The notes beneath the pieces were generated by a model. That model was not told where the DNA came from. It saw only the letters and a program-made list of their open reading frames with translations, and did not search any database. From contig MHAZ01000017.1 of assembly GCA_001803165.1 (NCBI GenBank), forward strand, positions 1 to 64,000: a stretch of DNA of 64,000 nt, read 5' to 3'. Of the stretch, positions 16,558 through 24,908 are shown in pieces; positions within the stretch are counted from its first letter, which is position 1; every line of letters begins with the position of its first letter. A program made the translations under genes and the position numbers. This DNA is from Stygiobacter sp. RIFOXYC2_FULL_38_25. Lineage in GTDB: Bacteria > Bacteroidota > Ignavibacteria > Ignavibacteriales > Melioribacteraceae.

Positions 16558-17322
16558 ATGAGTAGTTACGAATTAACCGATAACTTGATTAATGCTGCTG
16601 TAAATAAATCCGAAGAAAGAACTAAATCAAAAAAAGAGTCAGAAAAAGATGAATTACTAAATAGTGATATAGAAAAATATTTAAAACCGGTGGTCTTCAG
16701 TACAACACCCGGCAAATCGGTAAACGAAAGTATCGTTGCTTATCAACTGTATAATTGTTTTAATTATTCGTTGTTTGTTAATAACAGTAAACATAAAGAA
16801 ATGAAGTACATGATAGGTGTAACCAGCCCTAATGCAGGCGAAGGAAAAACTACAACAGCATGTAATCTTGCAACTGCATTATCGTTAAGTTCTCAACGGA
16901 AGACAGTGCTGATTGATCTCAATACCAACAAACCGCGTGTTCACGAAATATTTGGAACTCCAATATCACCGGGTTTTACAGATGCTCTGCTCGGCGACGA
17001 AATATGTGTCACACCTACCCAAATAGAAAACTTATCAGTCTTACCTTCTGGGAATTTAAAAAATTTACCTCCTAACAGATTAATCAATTTCAACATAGTA
17101 GCTTATTCGTTATTCCAGACTTTTGAATTCATAGTTGTTGATCTATCATCTGTAGATGCGAAAAATTTTCCTACACTAATTGCAAATCAACTAAACGGTT
17201 TGATTGTTGTTGTAGAATCCAGCAGAACTAAACGCAGCGATATCAGCAGGTTGTTCCGCCGTGTTAATGAAAAGAATGTTATAGGCTTCGTAATGAACAA
17301 AATAAATGACAATGACTTTTAG
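16558..17322 (+). CDS. CpsD/CapB-like P-loop protein (BY-kinase family, divergent motifs)
   Basis: A 254-residue cytosolic protein of the bacterial tyrosine kinase/ParA-MinD superfamily that normally partners Wzz. The Walker A motif NAGEGKTT is intact. Walker A' is IDLNTNKP, where active BY-kinases have a DxDxR pattern, and the Walker B equivalent is VVDLSS instead of the usual IIDTPP. No tyrosine cluster is present at the C-terminus, which ends NKINDNDF. It may therefore work as an ATP-dependent switch, not an autophosphorylating kinase. A strong ribosome site (AAAGGAAAGC) precedes the ATG. Confidence 0.85.
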   Translation: MSSYELTDNLINAAVNKSEERTKSKKESEKDELLNSDIEKYLKPVVFSTTPGKSVNESIVAYQLYNCFNYSLFVNNSKHKEMKYMIGVTSPNAGEGKTTTACNLATALSLSSQRKTVLIDLNTNKPRVHEIFGTPISPGFTDALLGDEICVTPTQIENLSVLPSGNLKNLPPNRLINFNIVAYSLFQTFEFIVVDLSSVDAKNFPTLIANQLNGLIVVVESSRTKRSDISRLFRRVNEKNVIGFVMNKINDNDF

Positions 17323-17333
17323 GAATTGTGCAT

Positions 17334-17501
17334 ATGCAAATGATCTTGGTTTTAATCGGATTTTCTTTAGCAGCAATAATTTTAGGAAAGCTAAACTGGA
17401 AATCAGAATCGGTCAAATATACCGTCATAGCAGCAATAGCGCTTATACAGACGCTGTACATTCTTTATAAAATGTTCAGCATACAGTTCCCATTTGCTTA
17501 A
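17334..17501 (+). CDS. Small two-helix membrane protein
   Basis: A 55-residue frame between the CpsD-like and polymerase genes. It begins MQMILVLIGFSLAAIIL and has a second hydrophobic segment (TVIAAIALIQTLYILY) before ending QFPFA. AGGA lies eight bases before the ATG, it starts 11 bases after the previous stop, and the next gene starts 17 bases after it, all consistent with a real operon member. No family was recognised. It could be an accessory subunit of the polymerase or co-polymerase. Confidence 0.6.
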   Translation: MQMILVLIGFSLAAIILGKLNWKSESVKYTVIAAIALIQTLYILYKMFSIQFPFA

Positions 17502-17518
17502 CAAATAATTATTTACGG

Positions 17519-19048
17519 ATGAACACAGACAGTACAACATACAATAGAAATAGATTCTTAAATAATCTATCGACAGATAAAACCGCAGTTGCTCTGGTTA
17601 CATTAGCAGTTTCGATTATTGCATGTGCACTTCTTCTTAAAACAGAAGGTAATATAATAGCCGCTGCCGGTTTTGTAACCGCAATTTCTATTTTACTCAT
17701 AATATTTTACAGAGTTGATTGGGGATTCTATATTTTCTTTTTTATGGTACTTCTTTTCGACCAGTTTAATATTCCGGGCTTTGATCCTTTCACTTTTAAG
17801 ATGGACTATTTTAAAAATTTAAAAGAGAATACCCACATACCCTATTTTTCAGCGGGAGTGATAAACCCTGTAGAACTTCATCTCATTCTTATGCTGCTTG
17901 CCTGGTTTGTAGCTATAAGCGTAAGGAAGCGGACAAAAATTCAGTACATACAGGAATGGGTGCTCGCCGCAATTTTTATTGTAAGTCTCATTCTTTCTTT
18001 GGTAAACGGAATGCTATCCGGCGGAATGTTTTTACCGGCACTATGGGAAGTGAGAGCTCTATTCTATTTCGGATTTTTATTTTTCCTAATACCTCAGATT
18101 ATTCAAACCAGAAAGCAGTTAGAAATTATAATGTGGATTTTAATTGTAGGCACAACTATCAAAGCTCTTCAGGGAATTGCTCGTTTTATCTCTTTAGGAT
18201 TTAGTAACGCCGGTTATGAAACTTTAACTAATCACGAAGACCCGGTATTCACAACAATTTTAATCGTATTTCTTATAAGCCTGGCATTGTTAAAAGGAAA
18301 TGAAAAACAGCGTAATGTTCTTCTTCTTTTATTGCCAATTCTGCTTTTAGGATTTTTTACAGGACAGCGCAGGGCGGCTTACGCCGGTTTGTTTATCTCG
18401 TTAATTACTTTTGCATTGATGTTGAAGAATAATGAACGGGTGAAGCTTTTTAATTTTATAATGGTTTTTTTATTAATCACTGCTGTTTATTCCGCAGTCT
18501 TTTGGGAAAGTGAAAGCAAATTAGCTTCTCCACTCAAACTAATAAAATCCAGCATAAATCCCGATACTGAAAGTGAACGATATCTTTCTAATTTATACAG
18601 AGATTTTGAACGTTATAATTTAGCTTATACTATCAAGACCACAAAACCTATAACTGGGATAGGTTTCGGAAATAAGTATAAAAACCTTATACCTCTGCCG
18701 GATATAATTTTTCCACTTCGGGATTATATACCGCACAATGAAATCCTATGGATATTTGTCAAAATGGGGGCGGTCGGCTTTTTTATTTTCTGGTTCTTTT
18801 TTAATGCGCTGATTTTCAGATGCGCATTTCTTTATACAAAACTTAACGATCCTTATTTAAAATCCATCTGCATCATAATTGTAATTGCAATTGTTAATCA
18901 AATGGTAGTTTCCTATTACGATCTTCAGCTTACATATTACCGGAACATGATTGTACTGGGTACACTGTGCGGACTAATTCCAACCTTAGCAAATTTAAAC
19001 AAGAAGATAACTTCGGATCCTAACGAATCTGTATCGCAAGCGGCATAA
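17519..19048 (+). CDS. O-antigen polymerase/ligase-like membrane protein (Wzy)
   Basis: A 509-residue polytopic inner-membrane protein with about 11-12 hydrophobic segments and a large periplasmic loop (about residues 330-400, containing TTKPITGIGFGNKY). The core GQRRAAYAGLFISLITFAL and the loop motif with IPHNEILW downstream are characteristic of the Wzy_C/O-antigen ligase family. In this context it most likely polymerises lipid-linked repeat units in the periplasm under control of the adjacent Wzz. No flippase (Wzx) gene was found in the window, so one must be encoded elsewhere or export works differently. Confidence 0.85.
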   Translation: MNTDSTTYNRNRFLNNLSTDKTAVALVTLAVSIIACALLLKTEGNIIAAAGFVTAISILLIIFYRVDWGFYIFFFMVLLFDQFNIPGFDPFTFKMDYFKNLKENTHIPYFSAGVINPVELHLILMLLAWFVAISVRKRTKIQYIQEWVLAAIFIVSLILSLVNGMLSGGMFLPALWEVRALFYFGFLFFLIPQIIQTRKQLEIIMWILIVGTTIKALQGIARFISLGFSNAGYETLTNHEDPVFTTILIVFLISLALLKGNEKQRNVLLLLLPILLLGFFTGQRRAAYAGLFISLITFALMLKNNERVKLFNFIMVFLLITAVYSAVFWESESKLASPLKLIKSSINPDTESERYLSNLYRDFERYNLAYTIKTTKPITGIGFGNKYKNLIPLPDIIFPLRDYIPHNEILWIFVKMGAVGFFIFWFFFNALIFRCAFLYTKLNDPYLKSICIIIVIAIVNQMVVSYYDLQLTYYRNMIVLGTLCGLIPTLANLNKKITSDPNESVSQAA

Positions 19049-19052
19049 AAAT

Positions 19053-19919
19053 ATGAAAACAACAAAAGACCTAAAAATAATTGCAGATCCTAAAACATCA
19101 ATTATTAGTGAAGCAAAGTTTTGGGAATTCATAGTAACCTGTAACAGAACTCACTTCTTTGGTGTTCGGTTTGACAACCTGACTAAAAAGACCGCTTTGA
19201 AAATCGTGCGTAATTTTTTGACGGAAAAAAGCAATCAAAAATCCAGAAAGATTTTTTTTACAAATGTGCATACAATTTATTTAGCCGGAAAGAATCCTGT
19301 GTTTGCTCAAACAGTTAACAATGCGGATCTGGTATTGCCGGACGGCAGCGGTTTAAAAATTGCCGGCAAAATTTTTTCAAAACCGGTAAAAGAAAATTTG
19401 AACGGAACAGACTTTACACCGTTGATACTTGAAGCAGCTTCGAGATTAGGGTCCAAAATTTATCTTCTCGGCGCAACAAAGAATGTTATAACAGAATGTG
19501 TGTCCAGATTGGAAAGACAATACCGGGGACTAAAAATAGCGGGTTATCATTCAGGTTTCTTTTCAAGCGATGATGAACCCGAATTGATTAATGAAATAAA
19601 AAACATTTCGCCCGATATTTTGCTGGTTGCAATGGGCTCGCCTAAACAGGAAATGTTTGCCGATAAAATTGCCCGACAATTAAACAATACAGTTTGTTGT
19701 GCTGTCGGAGGGTTTTTCGATTTTGTCACTGAAGAGAGAAAAAGAGCGCCGCTGTTCATTAGAAAAACCGGGTTAGAATGGCTGTTCAGATTTATTCAAG
19801 ATCCTAAAACAAAATGGGATAGAATACTTATTGAAATACCGGTTTTTCTTTTATCCGTATTTACAGCACGGTTTTTTACCAACAGTATTTTCTCATCAAG
19901 CGATAAAAGACCATGGTAA
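19053..19919 (+). CDS. WecG/TagA/CpsF family glycosyltransferase
   Basis: A 288-residue cytosolic or peripheral glycosyltransferase (GT26). Family motifs are FFTNVHTIYLAGKNP, LPDGSGLKIAGKI, NGTDF, IYLLGATKNV, VAMGSPKQEMFADK and GGFFDFVTEERKRAP. Members add N-acetylmannosamine-type or related sugars to undecaprenyl-linked GlcNAc, so this enzyme probably adds the second sugar after the WecA-like enzyme. It starts four bases after the polymerase stop. The C-terminus contains the usual WLFRF amphipathic helix that attaches to the membrane. Confidence 0.9.
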   Translation: MKTTKDLKIIADPKTSIISEAKFWEFIVTCNRTHFFGVRFDNLTKKTALKIVRNFLTEKSNQKSRKIFFTNVHTIYLAGKNPVFAQTVNNADLVLPDGSGLKIAGKIFSKPVKENLNGTDFTPLILEAASRLGSKIYLLGATKNVITECVSRLERQYRGLKIAGYHSGFFSSDDEPELINEIKNISPDILLVAMGSPKQEMFADKIARQLNNTVCCAVGGFFDFVTEERKRAPLFIRKTGLEWLFRFIQDPKTKWDRILIEIPVFLLSVFTARFFTNSIFSSSDKRPW

Positions 19920-19921
19920 GG

Positions 19922-20041
19922 ATGAACAATAAAAATGCAACATATCCCGACTTAAGAGTAAGCCAAAAAGAATATTTTTTTTCAATCGAAGTAAAATGTA
20001 AATATAAATCTGTCTCAAAGGTCAATCTAAATCTTGAGTAA
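19922..20041 (+). CDS. Possible small ORF of unknown significance
   Basis: A 39-codon frame (begins MNNKNATYPDLRVSQKEYFF) fills most of the gap between the WecG-like and GT4 genes. AAGG lies only one base before the ATG, which is poor spacing. It may be a remnant of a larger gene or chance. No family was recognised. Confidence 0.22.
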   Translation: MNNKNATYPDLRVSQKEYFFSIEVKCKYKSVSKVNLNLE

Positions 20042-20077
20042 CAGGAAAAATGAACTAAAAAAACAGAGGTGAAAAAA

Positions 20078-21307
20078 ATGAAGATACTGCATCTATCGCC
20101 ATATTGCCCGGTACCGCCAAATTTTGGAGGTGCGTTGCGTATCTATCATCTGCTTAAAGGCATTGCCCAAAACAACGATGTTACTTTCGTTTCGTTTGGC
20201 AGAGAGAACGAATTGAAATTATTGAACGACCATTTTGCTTCAAAGGTAAAAGCATTTCACATTGTAGATCCGCCATGGACGTGGTCTCACAGAAGAGTGG
20301 CTCAGTTTTATGCATTGTGGACTTCGGGAAGTTTTTTCTCTCTTTTTTCCAAAAGCAAAGAGATGCAAAAGAAACTTGACGAAATACTGGGTGCGGAAGA
20401 TTTTGATATTGTTCAGATGGAATTTCCTATTATGGGAAATTTTGAATTGAACACAGATGCGGTTAAAGTTCTTGACGAACACAACATCGAATATGATAAC
20501 CTATTCCGAATGTGGAAGTACCAGCAAAATTCTTTGAGGCGGGTGCACTACTATAGGGAATACAAAAAATCGTACGAAGAGGAGATTATCGCTTGTAAAA
20601 AAATGGATGCGATATTTGTTGTTTCCGAAAGAGACAAAACTATTTTAAATAAAGATGTTCCGCATATTCCGAAATTCTTAATGCCAAACGGCGTTGACAC
20701 TTCCTACTTTACACCGCTATCCGCCGATCTTGAACCTTTCTCAATGGTATTTACAGGTATGATGGGCTACTTTCCAAACTATGACGGTATGCTTTATTTC
20801 CTGGATGAGATATTTCCATTAATACTAAAAAGAATTCCCGAGGCCAAAATTTATATTGTGGGAAACAGCCCGCCCAAAAATCTTCAGGACAGGTCGTCAA
20901 GCAATGTAATAGTAACCGGGTTTGTTGACGATGTTCGTCCGTATGTATGGCGTTCAAGTTTATATGTAGTGCCTTTAAGAATGGGAGGCGGCACAAGATT
21001 AAAAGTGCTGGAAGCTCTTGCTATGAAGAAACCGGTTATTACAACAAGTATAGGATGTGAGGGTATAAATGTTGTTGACGGCGAATCGGTATTAATTGAA
21101 GATGATCCGGAAAAATTTGCTCTGCGTAGCGTAGAACTTCTTAATGATCTTGCAATGAGAAAAATTTTAAGCTCCAACGGGTACGATCTGATTTGTTCAA
21201 CATACGACTGGAAAATAATATCCGCTAAGATGAATGAATCATATCAAACAATTTTAACCGGGCAGAAACAAACATTTAATAATATGGCAGAGGTAGCGGC
21301 AAAATGA
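20078..21307 (+). CDS. Family 4 glycosyltransferase
   Basis: A 409-residue retaining GT-B glycosyltransferase. The N-terminal fold begins KILHLSPYCPVPPNFGGALR, and the C-terminal Glycos_transf_1 domain includes FTGMMGYFPNYDGM, IYIVGNSPP, the conserved GTRLKVLEALAMKKPVI and GCEGINV. It resembles sugar transferases found in PEP-CTERM/exosortase-associated polysaccharide clusters. The ATG at 20078 is preferred over a GTG at 20069 because AGAGG overlaps the GTG and sits eight bases before the ATG. Its stop overlaps the next start (ATGA). The donor sugar cannot be deduced. Confidence 0.9.
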   Translation: MKILHLSPYCPVPPNFGGALRIYHLLKGIAQNNDVTFVSFGRENELKLLNDHFASKVKAFHIVDPPWTWSHRRVAQFYALWTSGSFFSLFSKSKEMQKKLDEILGAEDFDIVQMEFPIMGNFELNTDAVKVLDEHNIEYDNLFRMWKYQQNSLRRVHYYREYKKSYEEEIIACKKMDAIFVVSERDKTILNKDVPHIPKFLMPNGVDTSYFTPLSADLEPFSMVFTGMMGYFPNYDGMLYFLDEIFPLILKRIPEAKIYIVGNSPPKNLQDRSSSNVIVTGFVDDVRPYVWRSSLYVVPLRMGGGTRLKVLEALAMKKPVITTSIGCEGINVVDGESVLIEDDPEKFALRSVELLNDLAMRKILSSNGYDLICSTYDWKIISAKMNESYQTILTGQKQTFNNMAEVAAK

Positions 21308-22167
21308 TTGAAATAGGTAACGATGATAACAATACACATAAGCAATTTCATAACATAAAAGTACTTATGTACCATAAGATTATTGATGAAGGGAAATCAT
21401 CTCAGTCGCATTGGACAAGTGTGGGCAGGGAAGAATTTCGCAAACATTTAATGCTGCTTGATAGATGGGGCTTTACGCCAATAACATTTAGAGATTACCT
21501 TCTTTTTATTAAAGGTCAAATATCTCTTCCCAAAAGACCGGTCATATTAACTTTCGACGACGGCTATGAAGAGGTATATAAAATTGCATTCCCAATGTTG
21601 AAGGATATGGGATGGAATGCCGTCGTATTTGTTATCGGGGATTCGAAAATCAAAATAGATTTATGGAATAACAAATTGTTAACCGGAAATCCCAGTCTAT
21701 TAAATTCGGATCAGATCAAAGAAATGCACGAAGCAGGTTTCGAAATCGGTTCGCATTCGATGACTCATTTATATCTGCCTAACGAACCATATTCAAACGC
21801 ATGGTATGAAATTGCATGGTCAAAGGATGAATTGGAATTACTAATTGGTTCAAGCATACAAAGCTTTTCATATCCCTACGGAGCTGTTAATAACTATTTA
21901 AAAAAAATGGTAAAAATTGCTGGGTACAATATCGGCTGCGGTGTTTATACCGGTCCTCCCAAATTTGGTCAAGATATTTTAGACATCAGAAGAATTACAA
22001 TTCCGGGAGGAAACGGCACTCTAAATTTTGCTTTAAAAATGCTAACACCATATGAATATTATGAATATGCCGGCTCTAAAGTTTTGCATAGAAAGAACGG
22101 CAATTCCAATACAACTGAAATTAAACATAGTAGTAAGGACAAACAAAAACAGGCGGAGCTAATTTAA
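21304..22167 (+). CDS. NodB-type polysaccharide deacetylase
   Basis: A 287-residue carbohydrate esterase 4 protein. The metal-binding motifs are present: LTFDDGYEEVY (catalytic Asp and metal Asp) and GSHSMTHLYLP (the HxxxH metal ligands). QSFSYPYGAVNN is motif 3. No signal peptide is visible, so it may act in the cytoplasm on a lipid-linked or nucleotide sugar, or be exported another way. It probably removes an N-acetyl group, creating a free amine that the acyltransferases downstream could re-acylate (inference). It overlaps both neighbours (ATGA upstream, TAATG downstream). Confidence 0.88.
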   Translation: MIEIGNDDNNTHKQFHNIKVLMYHKIIDEGKSSQSHWTSVGREEFRKHLMLLDRWGFTPITFRDYLLFIKGQISLPKRPVILTFDDGYEEVYKIAFPMLKDMGWNAVVFVIGDSKIKIDLWNNKLLTGNPSLLNSDQIKEMHEAGFEIGSHSMTHLYLPNEPYSNAWYEIAWSKDELELLIGSSIQSFSYPYGAVNNYLKKMVKIAGYNIGCGVYTGPPKFGQDILDIRRITIPGGNGTLNFALKMLTPYEYYEYAGSKVLHRKNGNSNTTEIKHSSKDKQKQAELI

Positions 22168-24884
22168 TGTTTGAACAAACAAATATTTTTCTCCAAACGG
22201 AAATTCCCAAAAGCAGTTTTGAGTTGTATGTTGATTCTTTAGGTAAGCAAACTTTCAGATATGGAAATGCAACACATGCCTTTGCAGATATTCTTCATTA
22301 CATGAACAACCGAAATAATGCTTCACAACATACTGATCAGGTTGAATTTCCAAATATTATAATGCCTTCGTTTATTCCGGCTAAGCTTTTTAGAATAATA
22401 CTTGCGTGCGGCTACACTCCCAGGTTTTATGAAATAGATGAGTACTGCCGGTTTGATGTTAATGAAATCAGCGAGTTGGTATCACCGGGGACAAAAGCAA
22501 TTTTCGCGATTCACTACTTCGGGCATCCTACCAAAATTGAAACGCTGAGAAACCTTGCAAACGAAAAAAATATTTATCTGGTTGAAGACTGTGCACACGT
22601 TATTTATGCAGGAGAACATGGTAAAAAATTAGGAACATGGGGCGACTTTTCAATTTTCAGCCCCCGCAAAATGCTTAACCTGCCCGAAGGCGGTTATTTA
22701 GTTCTCAACCGGAGATTCGAAAATTTTAAACCGTCATATACAAAAAGTGTAAACAGCTTATACACATTGTCCAAACTCTTGCAGACAAGAGGCAAATATT
22801 ATTATTTAAAGCTTACCAATGGGAACGATATTTTAGGCATAGCTAAAATGCCCGAAAGAGGTTTTATGGATTACAGCAGGATCCATAAATCCCAAATCAA
22901 AAATATTTCCCGTCTTACTTCATTTTATTCTAAACATGTTGATGCTAAAACTCATATCGAAAAAAGGAAGCAAAATTATTTTTACTTATATAACGGTTTA
23001 AAAGATTTCTCATTTTTAAAACCGCTTTACAATGATTTACCGGAAACATGGACACCTTACAGTTTGCCGGTAGTTGTTCAAAAAGGTAACCGCGATCTCT
23101 TACAATCCGAACTTATTAATTCGGGAATAAGCTGCGGCGCCGGATGGCCGGAATCACCTTTTGATAAACGGCTGAAAAAAACATTAGCGCTTTCGCAAAG
23201 CCTCATTGAATTACCTGTTCATCCGTTCACTAATAAAAATCAATTTGAAAAAATTTTAGAGGTGTGCGAAAAATTTGAAGAATCTTTCATAAAAAATTCT
23301 CATGCTGTTGTTCAAGCCGAAAAAAAAGTTTTGAACGAAAGTTATACCGGTGCAACAGATTCAATCTCAAGGTCATTTAATATTGAGGGTTCAACAACAC
23401 CTTTTCATATTACAGAACAGCATAACAAAACTGTAAATAACGGTACAATCCGGGAAATTGGGAATAAATTATCGCATAACAACATAAGAACGGTTGTTGT
23501 CAAAACCGATATAGAATTCGACAACCTTTATGCTGAGTGGGAAGAACTGTGTGAAGATGCCGATGTACACATTTTTCAAACATTCGAGTGGCAGCGCCTC
23601 TGGTGGAAATATTATGGCAACGGCAAACAACTTAACCTAATTTTGTTTTATTACGCAGAGCGTAAAAACGGTTTGCAAAACAAATTCCTTAATGAAAAGC
23701 TCATAGGTATTGCACCTTTTTTCATAGATGAAAAATATATTGGCGGTATTAGGATATTGAGCCGTCTTAGGCTTATCGGCAGCGGCGTAGGAAAGAATAA
23801 ATCGGAACATACTATTTCTGAATACAGTGTTAGTGATTACCTCGACTTAATTGTTCATCGTGGTTACGAAAGAAAAGTTGCCGAAACATTAATCGAGTAC
23901 CTCAAAGAAAAATATTTGGATTATGATATTATCCAACTTGATGAGGTTCGTACGGATTCAACAATATTCAAATTCATGTTCCCTCTTTTAAAAGATTTCA
24001 GCGAACATAGCATAACCAAAAAAGAAATTTGCCCAAGAATAACAGTCCCCGAGACTATCGCTAATTATTTCAACCGGTTAAATCCGAGGGTAAGATACCA
24101 GCTAAAAAAAATACGGCGGGATATTACGAAACATTCCCTTTTTAATATAAAAGAAGTTGAATCGGCGTATGAGTTGGAACAATCTTACGATGATTTTGTC
24201 CGACTGCATCAGAAACGGTGGAATCACGTTGGTGCTTCGGGCTTGTTCTCGGATGACAAATACAGACTGTTTCTTAAAGATATAGCTAAAAGTTTTTTAA
24301 CAAAAGGACAGCTTTATTTTACCTCGGTTTATTCAAAGGATGAATGTATTGCCGTCGATTGTGCATTTAAATACAAAAAATATTATTACGATTATCTAAA
24401 AGCATTTAATGATCAATCACCACTTGCAAAATATAGACCAGGCAAGGCATTGCTTCTTTTACTGATTGAGAACGCGATTGAAAATAAATCCGAAGTTGTT
24501 GACTTACTACGCGGAGGAGAACCTTATAAATTTGAGTTTACTAACGACTGGCAGTGGGTATATAAAGTAACAATCAACAATCCTGTATTCGGCTACAGTT
24601 TTAGACATACTTTCTTTTTGCTCATGTTATTTTTTGTTCGGATAAAACGCCGTACTGTTAATGAAATAAATATTATGGCGGTTCAAATAAAAAATTACGG
24701 GTTATCCGGCTTGACGACACACTATATTCCGTCTGTTATAAAAAAAATCAAAAACAAATTACTGCCTCCATTACCCGCTGGCTGGAATCCCGGAAATAAT
24801 GCCGAAAAATTTGTTCACACACAAAAGAACAAATTTAATCCGCGAGAAAAGGGACTTCATGTTAATAATCTTTCGAAGGTATAA
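22167..24884 (+). CDS. DegT/DnrJ aminotransferase fused to a FemAB/GNAT acyltransferase
   Basis: A 905-residue two-domain protein. Residues ~1-390 are a PLP-dependent DegT/DnrJ/EryC1 sugar aminotransferase: YFGHPT, LVEDCAHVIYAGEHGKKLGT and FSPRKMLNLPEGGYL, which holds the Schiff-base Lys. After a ~50-residue linker, residues ~440-830 form a FemAB-like (Acetyltransf_6) domain: IFQTFEWQRLWWKYY, LIGIAPFF, CPRITVPETI, LHQKRWNHVG, YRPGKALLLLLIENAI and VVDLLRGGEPYKFEF. The second half is paralogous to the next gene. The likely role is transamination of a keto-sugar followed by N-acylation of the new amine, both in one polypeptide. The fusion reads through without a stop or frameshift. Confidence 0.9.
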   Translation: MFEQTNIFLQTEIPKSSFELYVDSLGKQTFRYGNATHAFADILHYMNNRNNASQHTDQVEFPNIIMPSFIPAKLFRIILACGYTPRFYEIDEYCRFDVNEISELVSPGTKAIFAIHYFGHPTKIETLRNLANEKNIYLVEDCAHVIYAGEHGKKLGTWGDFSIFSPRKMLNLPEGGYLVLNRRFENFKPSYTKSVNSLYTLSKLLQTRGKYYYLKLTNGNDILGIAKMPERGFMDYSRIHKSQIKNISRLTSFYSKHVDAKTHIEKRKQNYFYLYNGLKDFSFLKPLYNDLPETWTPYSLPVVVQKGNRDLLQSELINSGISCGAGWPESPFDKRLKKTLALSQSLIELPVHPFTNKNQFEKILEVCEKFEESFIKNSHAVVQAEKKVLNESYTGATDSISRSFNIEGSTTPFHITEQHNKTVNNGTIREIGNKLSHNNIRTVVVKTDIEFDNLYAEWEELCEDADVHIFQTFEWQRLWWKYYGNGKQLNLILFYYAERKNGLQNKFLNEKLIGIAPFFIDEKYIGGIRILSRLRLIGSGVGKNKSEHTISEYSVSDYLDLIVHRGYERKVAETLIEYLKEKYLDYDIIQLDEVRTDSTIFKFMFPLLKDFSEHSITKKEICPRITVPETIANYFNRLNPRVRYQLKKIRRDITKHSLFNIKEVESAYELEQSYDDFVRLHQKRWNHVGASGLFSDDKYRLFLKDIAKSFLTKGQLYFTSVYSKDECIAVDCAFKYKKYYYDYLKAFNDQSPLAKYRPGKALLLLLIENAIENKSEVVDLLRGGEPYKFEFTNDWQWVYKVTINNPVFGYSFRHTFFLLMLFFVRIKRRTVNEINIMAVQIKNYGLSGLTTHYIPSVIKKIKNKLLPPLPAGWNPGNNAEKFVHTQKNKFNPREKGLHVNNLSKV

Positions 24885-24908
24885 GTGTATTTGACAAAGG
24901 CTGTAAAT

